Shown here: positions 46,896 through 60,177 of the stretch, piece after piece
How the letters are laid out: each line of letters begins with the position of its first letter
Numbering within the stretch: the first letter of the stretch is position 1
Assembly: GCA_037367355.1 (NCBI GenBank)
Contig: CM074703.1
Span: 62,001-126,000, forward strand
Direction: 5' to 3'
DNA: 64,000 nucleotides
From: Neoscytalidium dimidiatum
Taxonomy: Eukaryota > Ascomycota > Dothideomycetes > Botryosphaeriales > Botryosphaeriaceae
The notes under the pieces: generated by a model
Database searches by the model: none
Told to the model about the DNA's origin: nothing
The model's input: only the letters and a program-made list of their open reading frames with translations
Program-made: the position numbers and the translations under genes

Positions 46896-49800
46896 GACGA
46901 GGGGCGCACGGCGATGCAGTGGATGGTGGCGACGTGCGGGTCGGCGATCAGGCGGCGCAGGAGGGCGCCGCCGATGAAGCCGGTGGCGCCGGTGAGGACG
47001 ACGGTGAGGTCGGTCGTGCGGGTGCGGGGGTCGTCGTCGTCGTCATCGTCGTCGTCGAGCTTTTCTGAATGGGTTGCGGAAGGCGGCGGGAGGAGGTCTG
47101 TGACGTCTGTTTCCTTCTCCCAATCGATGGGGGCGTCGGGCTTCTCTGTGGATCTGCGGGATGAGGACGATGCTGCCTCGAGAGCGTCGGCCATGCCGGC
47201 GAGCGTGTTCGCCTGGAAGAGGTCGAAGATGGGGATGCCGATGTGCAGAGCTTGGTTGATGCGCGCTTTGAGCTTCATGAGCAGCGATGAGTTGCCGCCA
47301 ACGTCGAAGAAGCTGGTCTCGAGAGAGACATCCTGAGCCAACGTCCCCGGCAGCACCTCCAGCCACAGGTCCCTCACCTTGCGCTGGATCTCCGTGAGCT
47401 GCTGTTCCTCCCTGCCGCTCCCGCCATCGCTGGCGCGGCGGCGAGAAGGCAGTGGTATAGCGTCCAACGCCCTCCGATCCAGCTTTCCAGCCGCATTCAT
47501 CGGCAGCCGCTCCACCGGCACGATCACTGCCGGCACCATGTACAACGGCAGCGGCAGCCTCTTCCTCAACCCCTCCAAGAACCCTCTCACCTCCCCCTCC
47601 GGCAGCGACTCGGCCACTATAACGAAAGCAGCCAAGAACGCCTCATCCTCCTCGCCGTCCCCCCTCCTCAACGACACCGCCGCCTCGACGACCCTCCCCG
47701 CCGCCGCCTCCACGATGGCGCTCGCCACGTCCCCCAGCTCGATCCGGAACCCCCGCAGCTTGACCTGCGCGTCGCCGTCGACGCGGCCCAGGAACACGAG
47801 CCGCCCGTCGGGCAGGAACTTCGCCCTGTCGCCCGTGCGGTACATCCGCGTCCAGCCCCTGGCGACGTCCTCGCGCGTCGCGAAGCGATCCTCGACGAAC
47901 TTCTGCGCGTCGAGGTCGGGCCGGCGCCTGTAGCCGGCGGCCACGCCGGCGCCGCCGACGCAGAGCTCGCCGGCGAAGCCGACGGGCACGGGCCGCAGGT
48001 GCTGCGCGTCCAGGACGTAGTTCGAGTAGTTGTCGAGCGTGGTGCCGATGGACGGGTTGCGCGTGTCCCCGGGGCCGTCGGCGGGGGCGAGCTCGTCCGC
48101 GCCGATGCAGCTGTTGACGGTGACCTCGGTGGGGCCGAAGCCGTTGTAGACGCGCAGGCCGGGCAGGCCGAGGGCCCTGAAGTCGTGGAGCAGGTGCGCG
48201 GGGAAGGCCTCGCCGGAGCAGAAGGCGTGGCGCCAGCGCGCGCAGCTCTTCAGGTGGGCGTGGCCGTACCGGAGCAGCATGGTCGCTTCGGTCGGCGTCG
48301 TCCACGTGTAGGTGACGCTTTCGTCGTGCATGAGCTGCGCGAGGCGCGCCGGGTCCTTGCGGGCGCGGTTGGTCGCGACGACGAGCGTGCCGCCGGAGAG
48401 GAAGGCCTGGCACATTTGCGCCAGGGAGAGGTCGAAGCCGAGGGATGTCTGCTGCAGGACGACTTCTTTGGAAAGGTCGTACTTCTTGTGCACGGCGGCG
48501 ATGTGGTGCGCGAGGTTCGTCTGTGTGACCTGCACGCCCTTCGGCTTTCCTGTCGTGCCGCTGGTGTACATGATACAGGCAACGTCCTCTCCTCTGGAGA
48601 TGTTGTCGCGCGTCTTACCCCCTGAACTGGTGATAGACGAGAGGGTTATCAGGGAAGCGTCCGTTTCGAAAGCCCTCGCCGCGCCCTTCGTAGTATCATC
48701 GACGATGATCATAGCTGGTTCGCAATCAGCCACGACGTGCGCCAGCCGCTCGACCGGATTCTGCGTGTCCAGTGGCACGTATGCGCATCCGAGGCGGTGG
48801 ATGGCAAGGAGGCTGCAGGCAACATCAACGCATGGCTCGACATACACGGCGACATCGTCTCCAGGCTTGGCGCCCGCCTGGAGTAGGGCATCCGCGACAG
48901 CATCAGCGCGCGCAGCCACTTGTGCGTACGTTAGGACCATGCCGGCGTCGTCTTTTATGCACACCGCATCCGGCTGCGCGGCAACCCAGGCATCGAAGAA
49001 GCGCGATATCGTGGGGAACTCGGGCGATTGAGTGCGGGCTCCGCGGCCTAGCTGCACCGCCTGTGTCAAGTCGGCGGGCGTCGCCAGCGGGACAGAGGCG
49101 ACGCGCTGGGATGGGTCGCGGAGCAGGGTGGAGAGCAGGTGGACGTAGGTGCGCAGCACGGTGTGCAGGTCGTGATCGGTGTAGAGGTACTCCTGCGTCT
49201 TGAGCGTGAGCAGCGTCGCACCGTCAGACTGGTTCTCGACCTCGAGGTTGAGGTCGTACGCGTTTCCTGCGTCTTCGAAGCGGAGGAGCTGCGCGGTGCA
49301 GTCGCGGCCCAGCGGCACGGTTTGTGTGGAGCCGAGCTTGTAGTTGAGGACAGCTTGGAAGAGCGGGCTGTGCGATGTGGATCGCGGCACTTTTAGGATG
49401 TCGAGGAGGTGGTCGAATGGCATGCGCGAATGGGCGAGCGCGGCGTGAGCCTTGTTTCTGGCGCTGGTGACAACGTCGGCATACGTAGTTGCTGCCGCGT
49501 CCAACCTGCAGCGGATGGGTAGGAGATTGACGAAGAAGCCGATTGTTTCTAGGTACTCGGGATCATTCTTGTTGGCGTCTGTGATGCCGATGCAGATGTC
49601 GTCCAGGGAGAGCAGCCGGTGCAGGAGAACTTGAAACGTGGCGAGGTGGATATGGAAAGGGGTAGCCCCCAAGTTGCGGGAAGCAGCCTTCATCATGGTG
49701 GCGAGCTCGGAGGGGAGTTCTTGTTGGACGGATCTGATCTTGTAAGTCTCGAGTGGGAGGCGAGCCTTGGTTTCGGTGAAGTCGAAGAGCGGGAGCGTGG

Positions 49801-52800
49801 GCGGTAGCGTCGAGAACTCGGACTTCCAGTACTCCAGGTCACTTTCACCCGCATGTGGTCCTTTTGTCCTCTCTTGGATGGCAAAATCGATGTAGTGGCG
49901 CTGCGGGGGAGTTAGAGGCACTCCATTGTAGGCCATGGCCAGATCCTTGACCAAGATCTGAGCGCTGAAGCCGTCGAAGGCGATGTGATGGAACCCCATG
50001 ACCAGGAAATGCTCCCGGCTGGACTGCGGAATTACGACGGCTCTGACTGTCTCACCGTTTTCCAAATCGAAGACATGAGACTTCATGGAGGCGAAAGCCT
50101 CTTCTACACTTATGCCGGATTTCACTTCCAAGCTGAAAGTGACATCGGAGAAGACGGCTTGCGTGGGGGCATTTGTAGCGTCGTCGTTGTAGAAACAAGT
50201 CCGCAGGGACTCATGCATCTGAATGATCTGGCGGAATGCGTCTTCAAGCTCATTCAGACGGAGCGGTCCGGTGATTCGATACGAGTTCGTGACGTTGTAC
50301 GTCGTAGGATCTTTGAGGTATTGCTGGAGAAACCAGAGCCGTTCCTGGGCGAATGACATGGGCGCTGATCTTACAATGCACAGCTCACTGCGGGTCTTAA
50401 GGCAGCGTGAGTCGTCTTCTTGCTCTAGCTTAGGACTTCCAACACTGCTGGTGGCCGAGCTGGGCCCGTCGTACATTGACGGAGCGGGCGAAGGACTTGC
50501 GCCCGAAGAACCGGATGACGATTCGACAGGCGTGTCTGGTCTCTTTGTCTCAGTAACTTTGATATCCGTCACATTATCTGCCTGTAAAAGAATCAGTCAA
50601 AACTGTTCTGCGCATTATTCCGCAAGGAGAGCGTCGACCCACCTTTTCTGCCGGCGGCTGCGCAGGCGCAGCAACCTGGAACTTCGACGCCGCCTCCCGC
50701 GCCAGGTCCGCCACCGACGCGCCGCCCAGGACCTTCAGCACGGGAATATCGACATCCAGCTCCTTCAAGAACCAGGAGCGGATCTCCACCGCGATCAGCG
50801 AATCGACGCCGAGGTTCATCAGGGGCTGGCGCGTCTCGACGGAGCCCGGCGCCGCCTGCAGCATGCGCTCGAGCTTGACGCAGAACGCGTCCTGCACGGC
50901 CGCCTCGACCTCCTCGGCGCCGGCCGCGTCCGCGATGCGCTGCAGCAGCCCGACGTTCGAGGACGACTCCGCCTCCGTCCGATGCACCTCCTCGATGACG
51001 TGGTGCGAGAAGCGGAGGTTCTCGTGCCAAAACGGCTTCTGCACGTCCTCGCGCAGGCTGTGCCGATTCAGCCCCGTGATCAGCTCGGGCTCGTGCCCGG
51101 AGCCGGGGCGGCCGACCAGGATCGCCTGGGCGAACATGTTCAGGAACTCGGGCTCGGAGATGGGCATGTAGTTGTAGTGGCGGAGCGTGGACTCGTAGAT
51201 GCCCGTCGACGAGACGTAGCCGACGCCGAGCACCATGCCGATGTGCAGCACGGATGCGGCGAGCCCGCGGGCGCGGCGCTGCTCCGCGATCGCCGGCATG
51301 CAGAGGTTGGCGGCGACGTAGTTGGACTGGCCGCGGTTGCCGGCGATGCTGGCGAGCGAGGAGAACATGACGAAGAAGTCGAGCGCGGCGTCGTCGTGGA
51401 AGAGCGCGTCCAGGTTCCGCGTGCCCGCGACCTTGGGCCCGAACACTTTTGCGAAGTCGTCGGCCTTGAGCTCGCCGAAGGATCTGTCGGACAGGACCAT
51501 GGCCGCGTTGGCGACGCCCGCGACCGGGGGCATGGCGGCGTCGATGCGTCTTTTGGCGGCCTCGAGCGCGGCCATGTCGGCGACGTCGACGCCCATGAGC
51601 TCCACCCGTGCTCCGTTTGAGCGTAGCTCTTCCAGCCACAGCTTGTCGACCGCGGCGGGGTTCCTGGTTGTCAGGGCGAGGTACCTGGCACCCTTGGACA
51701 CCATCCAGGAGCAGAGAGCCCTGCCCAAGCCGCCAGTGCATCCGGCAAGTAGATACGTGCGGTCAGAGCGGAAGAGCTTCGTATCATCCAACGGACGAAC
51801 GAGAGCGGGGACGCGGTCAACCCCCGAAAAGTTGATGACCGTGGAGTAGTGCGCGTCGTTGTTCATCGACTGCTCCACAAGCTCGGCGATGCTGAGCACG
51901 TTTTCGCCTGCGCCGACCACGGCTGCTCTGTGATTCTCAGAGCTCTTGAGAGCCTTGAGAACCGTGGGGATCGCGGAGGTGATGTCGCCCGTACGCTGGC
52001 GAACGAAAAGGTCGTCAACACGCGTGACGCGGCAGCCGCGTGGTAGGAAGCGCTGCCAGCGGGATGTCGCGTCCCGAGTGAAATCGACGAACAGTTCAAC
52101 GTTGCTAGGAACAGCTTGCCTTAACACCCGATCCGAAGCATGTCCGTGGACGTATACCGACCCAGACCGCCGCTCCGTAGAGAAGGACACCACTTTGATG
52201 CCCGATTCGGCCGCTCTGGCAGTCAAGTAAGCACCGAGGTACGCGTCCGGTTCGTTGACAGCCACCACCCCATCTCTCGCGATGCCCTGGAGCAGCGTCT
52301 GAGCCAAAACGGCGAACCCAGCATTACGGAGGACGGACGGGGCATCCTCGCTCGCAGAGACGTCGAAGACACGGTCTCTGGGCACGCTGACCACAGAGCC
52401 GTTGCAGTCGGAGAGCGCCAGAACGGCCTTCTCGACGCCATCCACGGTGCATCTGCCGTAGGAAAGGAACGCCTCCGCTCCCGCACAAATGCGAATCGGC
52501 CGCAGCAGGGCGTACTCGACCTCGACCCGCACCTTCGAATTCCGATCTTCACCGACGACGACGCCATCCTCCGCGCGGTTGTCCCGCACAGCCCACCCCT
52601 CCCCCTCCCACGCCACCTCCACGCCCCCCTCCCTCACCCCGCTCTCCCCCCACACCGGCATCTTCCCGGCGTTCAGCCTGTCGTTCAGCTCCCCGTCCGG
52701 CAGCACGCGCGGCACGTACGTCTTCCCGCCCACGACCCTGAGCTCCGGCTCCGTCGACCACAGCCACGCGCCCTTCTCCCTCTTCCTCGCCGCGAACACG

Positions 52801-55800
52801 AGCCTCGCCATGGCCTCGGCGACCAGCCTCGCCGCGTCGTCGAGCCCCGGCGGCGTCTCCTCCTCCTCCTCGAGGTCGACGTGCTGCACGGCCACGTGCG
52901 CGTACTCGGCGCCCAGCGCGCGGCACAGCCCCACGGCCATGCCGCCGCACGGCTCGTCGCGGCGGCAGCCCCTGCCGACCCAGAGCAGGTGGCGGCAGCG
53001 GGGCAGGGCGCGCTGGAGGGCGGCGAGCCGGGCGGGGGAGAGGTCCGCGAGGACGGGGACGTCGTCCAGGTCCTCGAGGAGCAGGAGCGAGGTGGCCGGG
53101 AGGGCGTCGGACAGGCCGGCGAGGGAGGCGACGGTGTGGATGGCGGGCTTTGCGTTCGGAGCGCTGGATAGCATGGCGGCCACGCGGGCGGCGATGCCGG
53201 TGGAGCGGCCGCCGACGATGGTGATGGGGGTGTTGGCGAAGGGGTCCGTCGCGGGCTCGGACGACGGCGGTGGTGCCAGCGGGGCGCGCAGGACGGCGAT
53301 GTCCGCGTCCGTCGCCTGGGTCAGCATGACGGACGTCATGTGCTTGCGCGCGTCGGCGAAGTCGTGCACGATGGCGTCGACGCCGGAGAAGGATGTGTCG
53401 CGCAGGAGGGCGTCCCACTGGCGCTCGCCGACGGTGGGACCGTGTCTGCGGCCGTCGTCGCCGCCCAGCCACCAGCCGGGCAGGCCGGCCATCATGAGCT
53501 TGACGCGCACGATGTCGCTGGTCACCTCGAGCAGGAGGAGGTAGCCGCCGGGGCGGAGCAGGCGGCGCACGTTGCGCAGCGTCGCGCGCAGCGACTTGGT
53601 CGCGTGCAGCACGTTCGACGCCACGATCAGGTCGTACGCGCGCTCGGCGAAGCCCTGCGCCCCGACGTCCTGCTCGACGTTCAGCGGGCGGAACTCCAGC
53701 TTGTGGGCCCAGGCGCCGAAGGCGTGCGCGGCGTGCTCGAAGAAGCCGGTCGAGATGTCGGTGAAGGTGTACGTGTCGAAGGCGGTGCCCAGCGCCTCCA
53801 GCACGCTCTTGGTCGCGCCGCCCGTGCCGGCGCCGACCTCGAGGACCTTCATGCGCGGGTGCCGGTGCGCGAGCTGGCGCACGACGCGGCCCAGGTAGCC
53901 GTTGGCGCGGCGGAAGCCCAGGCCCTGCTTGTAGAAGCGGTCGAGCACGTCGTCGGCGAGCATGTGCTCGAGGATGGTCGTCTGGCCGCGGGCCGCGGCG
54001 GCGAGGTGCTCGCCCACGGCCGTGATGAGCTGGATGTCGACCTGATCCGCGTGCCTGGCCGCCTGCGCGCGCAGCCAGGCGTGGTCGTCGGTGGCCCATT
54101 CGGGCTTGATGGTCGGATGGCGGCCGGACTCGATCTGCGGGAAGAGGTCGTCGATCCACTCGAAGATACGCTGGAAGTGCCACTCCATGGCGGGCACTTC
54201 GGAACGGTCGATCTGGGCGTTCAGGCGGCGCAGGTACGAGTACGCCAGCCGCTCGCATAGGTCGACCAGCTCGAGGTCTGCCGGCGAATCGACGGCAGCG
54301 TCGTGTTTCTCGTCGTCCAGCGGCGCGATCCCGCTCGCCACGTCCAGCTCCCATACCGTCTTCGTGTACAGCTCCTTGTAGTCCCTCTCTTTGCTCTGCC
54401 GCGTGAGCGAGGTGCATGTCAGCCCCTCCAGCTGCATCAGCGCGCGCGAGCTCTCCGCGTCGAACAGTTCGATGTCCGCCGTCAGCGTCTGGGCGCCGAC
54501 CGCGTCCGTGACGAACGCGTCCACGATGACATTGCGGGACGCCTGCGCCTGCTGTTGTTGCTGCTGCTGCTGCTCCCCTCCCACGACGAGCTTCAGGCTG
54601 CGCACGCTGGTCGGCACGAACGGCGCCCTCAGCGTGCCGTCCCCCGGCCAGCAGTAGGCAGCGAAGAGCAGCTGGAACGACGCGTCCAAGAGAGCCGGGT
54701 GGATGGCGGCAGATGTCGTCGTCGGGATCTGCGCGGCCGTGGCGGTCGCGAGGCCCCGCTTCCGCTTGATTGCTTCTAGGCGCCTGAACAGGCCGCCGTA
54801 CTGCAGCCCGATGTCCGCCAGGCATTCGTAGAAGCGGTCGGGGTTTATGTCGCTGAGGGACGTGACGGGCGCCTCGCGCGGTGGGAGAACAGGCGAAGCA
54901 TCGTCTTTGAAGCTCAGCCGCAGCCTCCCGCCGGCGTTGCGTCTCCAGGGGCTGTCCGTGTCGCCGGCGGGCGAGTAGCAGGACCATTCGGCGTCCACGC
55001 AGTCGGAGCCAGCGTCCGGCGATTGCTTCAGAGCGAACATGGTCTGCACGCCAGCACCGTCATCCTGCAGCGGGATGGCGTTCGCGATCACGACGTCGTA
55101 GAGCTCGAGCAGCTCGACGCTCCGATCCTGGCGCAGGGCACCCGCAGCCTCCATGGCCATGACCAGGTACGCCGCGGCGGGGAAGATGACCTGCCCCTCG
55201 ACGACGTGGCCGTCCAGCCACGGCAGGTCCTGGAGTCGCAGCGTGTTGTACCAGCGGAGATCCTGGCCGACATCGTCGGGCGAACGCACGCCGAGCAGCG
55301 GGTGCGGTGCCTGCTCCCTCTTCCTGAAGTTGGCCGACCTGCGAGACTCTTTCCAGAACTTCTGACCGTGGTCCCAGGGGTACATCGGCAGGTCGGGTAC
55401 GAATCTGGGCGCGATCTTGGTGCTGGAGAAAGCCTGGGCATACCTTCCGAAATCGACGGCGGAGGCTCCCAGGCGCGTCCACAGGAAGCCCAGCGTATCA
55501 CTGAGCGCCTCGACATCGTGCTTACCGCGCGAGAGCGTGCCCTCGTACGGCATTTGAGAGCCGGTCGTTTGCTGGTACGTCTGGGTGAAGGGGCCCTTCA
55601 GCGCCGGGTGAGGGCCAACTTCGACGGCCACGTCGCAAGGGGTCTCTCCCTGCGCCGCGAGCTCGACGGCCCGGTGGAAGAGCACGGGGCTCACCATGTT
55701 GTCCCTCCAGTAGTCGCACGCGAGCGACTGGATGATCTCGTCACCCTCGACGCGCTTGCCCAGCACGCTGGAGACCCACACGCAGCCGTCCCGTGGCGGC

Positions 55801-58251
55801 TTCGGCCGGATGCCGCACGCGCGGAGGGACTGGACGTACGGCTCCGAGCACGGCAGCATGTGGTGCGAGTGGTACGCGGTGTCGACCTTCAGCAGCCTCG
55901 CGAAGACGCCACGCTCATCCAGGCTCTCCTTGGCCTCGGCGACAGCGTCCTTGTCCCCCGACAACGTCACGCTCTTGGCCGAGTTCCACGCCGCGACGTC
56001 GACGCGGCCGCTGAACTGCTGCTGCGCGCACAGGTCGCGAGCCTCGTCGAATGACAGCCCGACCGCCATCATCGCGCCGCGCTGGCCCGACGTGCCGCTC
56101 CGCGCGAGCTTGGCGTGCACGCCGCGGTAGTAGGCGATGCGGATGGCCTCTTCGGCGGTGATGGCGCCGGCGGCGTAGGCGGCCGCGATCTCGCCCGAGG
56201 AGTGGCCCACGACGACGCTGAACGCGATGCCGGCTGCGGCTAGCAGGTCTACGAGCACGATCTGGACAGCCGTGCAGAGCGGTTGTGCCACGGCTGCTTC
56301 GCTCAGGCGGGACGACGCCGGATCCGCGAGGCACTGCTCTGTGAGCGTCCATGATGGCGCGTCCGGGAGGCCGGAGAGGGATGCCTCCAGGCTGCGCATG
56401 TACTGCGCTGCGAGGGGGGATGATGTGAGCAGTTCGCGGCCCATGGTGGGCCACTGCGCACCCTGGCCAGTAAAGACTCCCAGGACGCGGGGCCGCGGAA
56501 TCTTGCTGTCGATCCGCGTACCCAGCGTGCCTTCAGAGCCAGCGGCAGCCCTCAGTGCATCGACCAGGCCGTCTTTGGAAGGCGAGGAAAAGTACGCTCG
56601 GACGGGGAGCTGTGACCGCCTCGATTGAAGATTGAATGCCACGTCCTGGAGACGGGGGCAGCTCTCCGACTCTATCAGAGCAGCATATGCTCTAACCAGG
56701 GCCTTGAGCGAAGTCTCCGAGTTGGCCGAAAAGACGAAGGGGGTCGGGAGCACGCTTAGTTCATCAGGCGTGGCAGCCTGGTGCTCCCCATCGCCAAAGC
56801 TCTCGATTATGGCGTGTGCATTCGTGCCGCCGAACCCTGTAGGGGGAAGTCAGCAGGAGAATAGCAGACCTCGCAGGTCCAGTACTCACCGAAAGAATTG
56901 ATGCTCGCTCTTCGAGGAGCTCCCGGGTCCAGCGAGGGCCAAGGTTGGGGCTCAGTAGCAATCTTGAGGCGGCCATAGTACGGCTCGATTGTGGGATTCA
57001 GCTTGTTGAAGAGCATGTTCGGAGGGACGACGCCTCTCCGCACCGCTTCGGCCGCCTTGATGAGGCCGGCGAGACCGGCGCACCCTTCCAGATGCCCGAT
57101 CGCCGTCTTCACCGAGCCCACGAAGATGGCATCCGCATCATCCATGCCCGCTCTGTCTCCGTCTGGGAAGAATGCGTCATGGATGGCGCGCGCTTCGATA
57201 GGGTCTCCAGCGGGCGTGCCCGTTCCGTGAGCTTCGAAGAACTGGCACCGGTCTCTGATCAAGTCCAGCCCGGCGCGTTCATAAGTCTGGCGGATCAACG
57301 CCGCCTGAGACTCCGAGCTGGGAAGAGTGATGCCATTCGTCCCTGCATCCAGGTACATCGTTAGTAAGACACAACAACGACAACAACACCACCAAGAAGA
57401 AAGGGGTAAGTGGAGCACATACGTCCGTCAGAATTCACCCCCGTCTCCCGAATCACGCAGTGGATGAAATCGTCATCCGCCAAGGCACTCGACAGCGTCT
57501 TGAGCATGACAGCGCCGAAGCCCTCGCCACGAGCGTACCCGTCCGCCGCGGCATCCCACATCCTGCTGCGGCCCGTCGGCGACAGCATGTGCAGCTTGGA
57601 CTCGGAGATCATCATCTCCGGGCCCAGGATCAAGTTGGCGCCAGCGGCGCACGCGACGCGCGACGCGCCCAGGCGCAGCGCCTGGACGGCCTCGTGCACG
57701 GCGACGAGGCTGGACGAGCAGGCCGTTTCGATGGTCAGCGACGGGCCCTTCCAGTCGAAGAAGTACGACACGCGGTTGGCCAGGATGCTGCGCGCGGTGC
57801 CCGTCGCCATGTACTTGGGCAGGTCCTGCGGGTCGCGCAGCAGCAGCTCGTGGTAGTCGCCCGTCATGCAGCCCACGTAGACGGCCGTGTCCGACCCCTG
57901 CAGCGCGTCGAGCGTCAGCCCGGCCGCCTCGAGCGCCTCGTAGACCGTCTCGAGCAGCATGCGCTGCTGCGGGTCCATCGCCTCCGCCTCGCGCGGGTTC
58001 GTCTTGAAGAAGGGCGCGTCGAAGTCGCGGATGTCTTCCGAGAGGGTGTACGCGTGCTTGACGTTGGTGCACCCGGCCTTCTCGCCGTCCTCGTCGTAGA
58101 AGGCATCCGCGTTGAAGCGGGAGCTGGGGATGCGCGACTGCACGTCCCGTCTCGAGCAGAGGAGGTCCCAGAGCTTGGACGGGGTGTTGCACCCGCCTGG
58201 GAAGCGGCAGCCGATGCCGACAACGGCGATGGGCTCTGAAGAAGAACTCAT
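45904..58251 (-). CDS. Hybrid highly reducing PKS-NRPS (KS-AT-DH-MT-ER0-KR-ACP-C-A-T-R), frame broken in R
   Basis: One gene of about 4,050 codons in exons 57423-58251, 56890-57342, 50643-56836 and 45904-50581 (introns 80, 53 and 61 nt). KS (1-430): ETACSSS near 177, EAHGTGT near 314, IGHLEG near 359. AT (about 545-850): [14 protein letters not shown] near 641. DH (about 935-1240): [13 protein letters not shown] near 971 and [10 protein letters not shown] near 1146. [14 protein letters not shown] near 1430. The ER region (about 1850-2055) lacks a nucleotide-binding motif. [15 protein letters not shown] near 2123 and SNYVAANL near 2270. [14 protein letters not shown] near 2442. [12 protein letters not shown] near 2690. 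[13 protein letters not shown] near 3168, then [25 protein letters not shown] near 3586. [15 protein letters not shown] near 3690 and [12 protein letters not shown]. All active-site residues I can check are present up to the T domain. The start at 58251 ([14 protein letters not shown]) is preferred; an in-frame ATG exists at 58335. The R domain changes frame inside the microsatellite at 46,818-46,895. The enzyme would assemble a methylated reduced polyketide and join it to one amino acid. Confidence 0.93.
46815..46897. repeat. Trinucleotide microsatellite (GGA)n-(CGA)n inside the R domain
   Basis: On the plus strand, about 12 GGA units run into about 12 CGA units; on the coding strand they give a run of serine codons. 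The first units read GGAGGGAGG, one G out of register, and this is where the PKS-NRPS frame changes. Upstream coding ends ...[11 protein letters not shown](n); downstream coding resumes one base out of phase with [18 protein letters not shown]. Confidence 0.9.
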
Positions 58252-58641
58252 GGTCAAAGAGGTGCTTGAAGTGGTTGAAGACAAGAACGGGAACGATGGC
58301 GTTGAGCCGACAAGTGCAATCGATCTTTTATGCACCTCAGGGGTATCCTGTTGGAATGAAGGAGAGGGACAGCTGGAGATGAATTCCTTTCATTTTATCG
58401 TCAAAGTCCAGTTTCCATCTGGTCTGCCAGCCTGGAGCAAAGCCACACAGGCATCAAGCCTCTTGCTGGAAGTGGCTGGAGTAAGCCGCCGAATGAAGCG
58501 CCCACGGATAAAGTCACCGATTGAAGCTGATCATAAGCAATCTCAGGGAGCTCGACGGCAACTTGCAAGTTTCTCTCTGGGCACAGCATTGTACTCATAA
58601 CCTCTCTTGTCCAGTGGATAAAGAAAAAAAAAGAGGAAAAC
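58252..58641. promoter_or_regulatory. Divergent promoter region, PKS-NRPS / alpha-beta-hydrolase
   Basis: This 390-bp gap lies between oppositely oriented start codons, so both promoters sit here and co-regulation is likely. I do not see a clear inverted CGG pair or other recognised binding site. An A-rich run (GAAAAAAAAAGAGGAAAAC) directly precedes the hydrolase ATG. Confidence 0.6.
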
Positions 58642-59922
58642 ATGGCCAAGGTTTTCCGCTCCGACTTCTTCAACTTCGAATTCCTCCGCGTCCTCGACGC
58701 GGCCCCCTTCCACGGCGCCGAGACGGGCGAATGCTTGCAAGCCGCCTCCGAGATCAAAGACGGGGATGCGGAGAGCTGGTACCGTGCATGGCAAGGACAG
58801 GCCTCCGCCGCCACCGCGCTGGCCGAAGAAGCCGTGGCGGTGGGTGACCGCACGGCGGCGGCGTGGGCGTACCTGCGCGCGTCCAACTACCACCGTGCCA
58901 GCGAGTTCTTCCTGCACTGCAACCCGGCCGACCCGCGCATCCTGGCGGCCGCCCAGAAGAGCGCGCAGACCTTCGACGCCGGAGCGAAGCTCCTCGACGC
59001 GGAAGTGCACGTCTTCGACATCCCCTTCGAAGGCGCCGTCGCCCTTCCGGCGCGGCTCTTCCTCCCGCCGGCGGCCAAGCGCGTCGCGCCGAAGCTCCCG
59101 CTCATCGTCCAGATGAACGGCTTCGACTCGACGCAGGAAGAGCTGTATTTCTACGGCCCGGCGGGCGCCCTGCCGCGCGGCTACGCCGTGCTCACCTTCG
59201 ACGGGCCGGGCCAGGGCATCTCGCTGCGGCGCGACAGGACGCGGCTGCGGCCCGACTGGGAGCGCGTCGCCAGCAGAGTGCTCGACTACGTCGAAGGCGA
59301 GCTGGGCCCCAAGCACGACATCGACCTCGAGCGCGTTGCCGTGGTCGGCGCGTCGCTGGGCGGGTACCTCTGCCTGCGGGCGGCGGCCGATCCGCGCGTG
59401 CGAGCATGCGTGTCCTGCGACGGGTGTTATGATTTATTCGACGTTACGAGGAGCCGCATGCCGGCGTGGTTCATTGGCGGATGGCTGAGCGGGTGGCTCG
59501 GCGACGGCCTTTTCAACTGGGTCGTGCGCCAGCTGATGGCCGGCAACCTGCAGCTGCGGTGGGAGTTCGGGCACAGCATGTGGGTGTACGGCGTGAACAC
59601 GCCGGCCGATGTGCTGAGAGCCATGCAGGGGTTTACGCTGAAGGGCAAGGACGGAAGCGAGTATCTCTCTCGTCTGAGGTGCGCCACCCTCGTAACCGGA
59701 GCGGCGGACACTTTCTACTTCACGCCGGAGGAGAATGCGAAGGTGATTTTCGAGAAGCTAGGGCACTTGGAGGACGGGAGGAAGAAGCTGTGGATTGGTA
59801 AGGGAGTGCACGGGGGCGGTTTGCAGGCCAAGATTGCGTCACTGGCTCTGATGCACCAGAAGATGTTCGCGTGGCTGGATTCGCAATTCGGTATTGAAAG
59901 GGAGCCCCTTCGATCGCCCTAG
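58642..59922 (+). CDS. Alpha/beta-hydrolase of the PKS-NRPS cluster
   Basis: The protein is 426 aa with no intron. It has an alpha/beta-hydrolase fold with a long N-terminal helical region (residues 1-130), as in the 2,6-dihydropseudooxynicotine hydrolase / FrsA-like group. The nucleophile elbow is [13 protein letters not shown] (Ser near residue 237). A preceding strand-turn has [14 protein letters not shown]. The acid is the Asp of TGAADTFYF near 355, and the His lies in GKGVHGGG near 392, so the triad is complete. No signal peptide is present, so it is probably cytosolic. Hydrolases of this group accompany PKS-NRPSs with reductive release in cytochalasan-type clusters, where they are needed for pyrrolinone ring formation from the released aldehyde. 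That role is inferred here from family and position. Confidence 0.88.
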   Translation: MAKVFRSDFFNFEFLRVLDAAPFHGAETGECLQAASEIKDGDAESWYRAWQGQASAATALAEEAVAVGDRTAAAWAYLRASNYHRASEFFLHCNPADPRILAAAQKSAQTFDAGAKLLDAEVHVFDIPFEGAVALPARLFLPPAAKRVAPKLPLIVQMNGFDSTQEELYFYGPAGALPRGYAVLTFDGPGQGISLRRDRTRLRPDWERVASRVLDYVEGELGPKHDIDLERVAVVGASLGGYLCLRAAADPRVRACVSCDGCYDLFDVTRSRMPAWFIGGWLSGWLGDGLFNWVVRQLMAGNLQLRWEFGHSMWVYGVNTPADVLRAMQGFTLKGKDGSEYLSRLRCATLVTGAADTFYFTPEENAKVIFEKLGHLEDGRKKLWIGKGVHGGGLQAKIASLALMHQKMFAWLDSQFGIEREPLRSP

Positions 59923-60177
59923 CTCTTTCTGATTCTCTCATTGTTTCCTTTTTTTGGTTATTCCACTCTCCGTACGGTTAGTCAGAAATGTAATTCATGT
60001 CCCTACCAAGTCGGTGACATAAACCATCTCAGACTCTTTCATGTGGCGATCTCGTTCAACCGAAGCAAAGGGTTGGGCGGTTCAAAAGGCGCCGAACGTG
60101 GGTTTGTCGAGATACATATACGCATGCCTGGCCAATGTTCTCTCATCACCATCGAACAGTCCGCGTCTTTCACAATC

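Noticed and set aside
52140..55516. Long plus- and minus-strand frames overlapping the PKS (up to 812 codons at 52,549-54,987)
   Set aside because: They overlap the true PKS frame, have Arg/Pro/Ala-rich composition, and all recognisable PKS motifs fall in the main frame.
58252..58335. N-terminal extension of the PKS from an upstream ATG (58335)
   Set aside because: The extra 28 residues are Ser/Thr-rich with no similarity to KS leaders; the ATG at 58251 sits directly before the conserved KS start. The choice remains a judgement.
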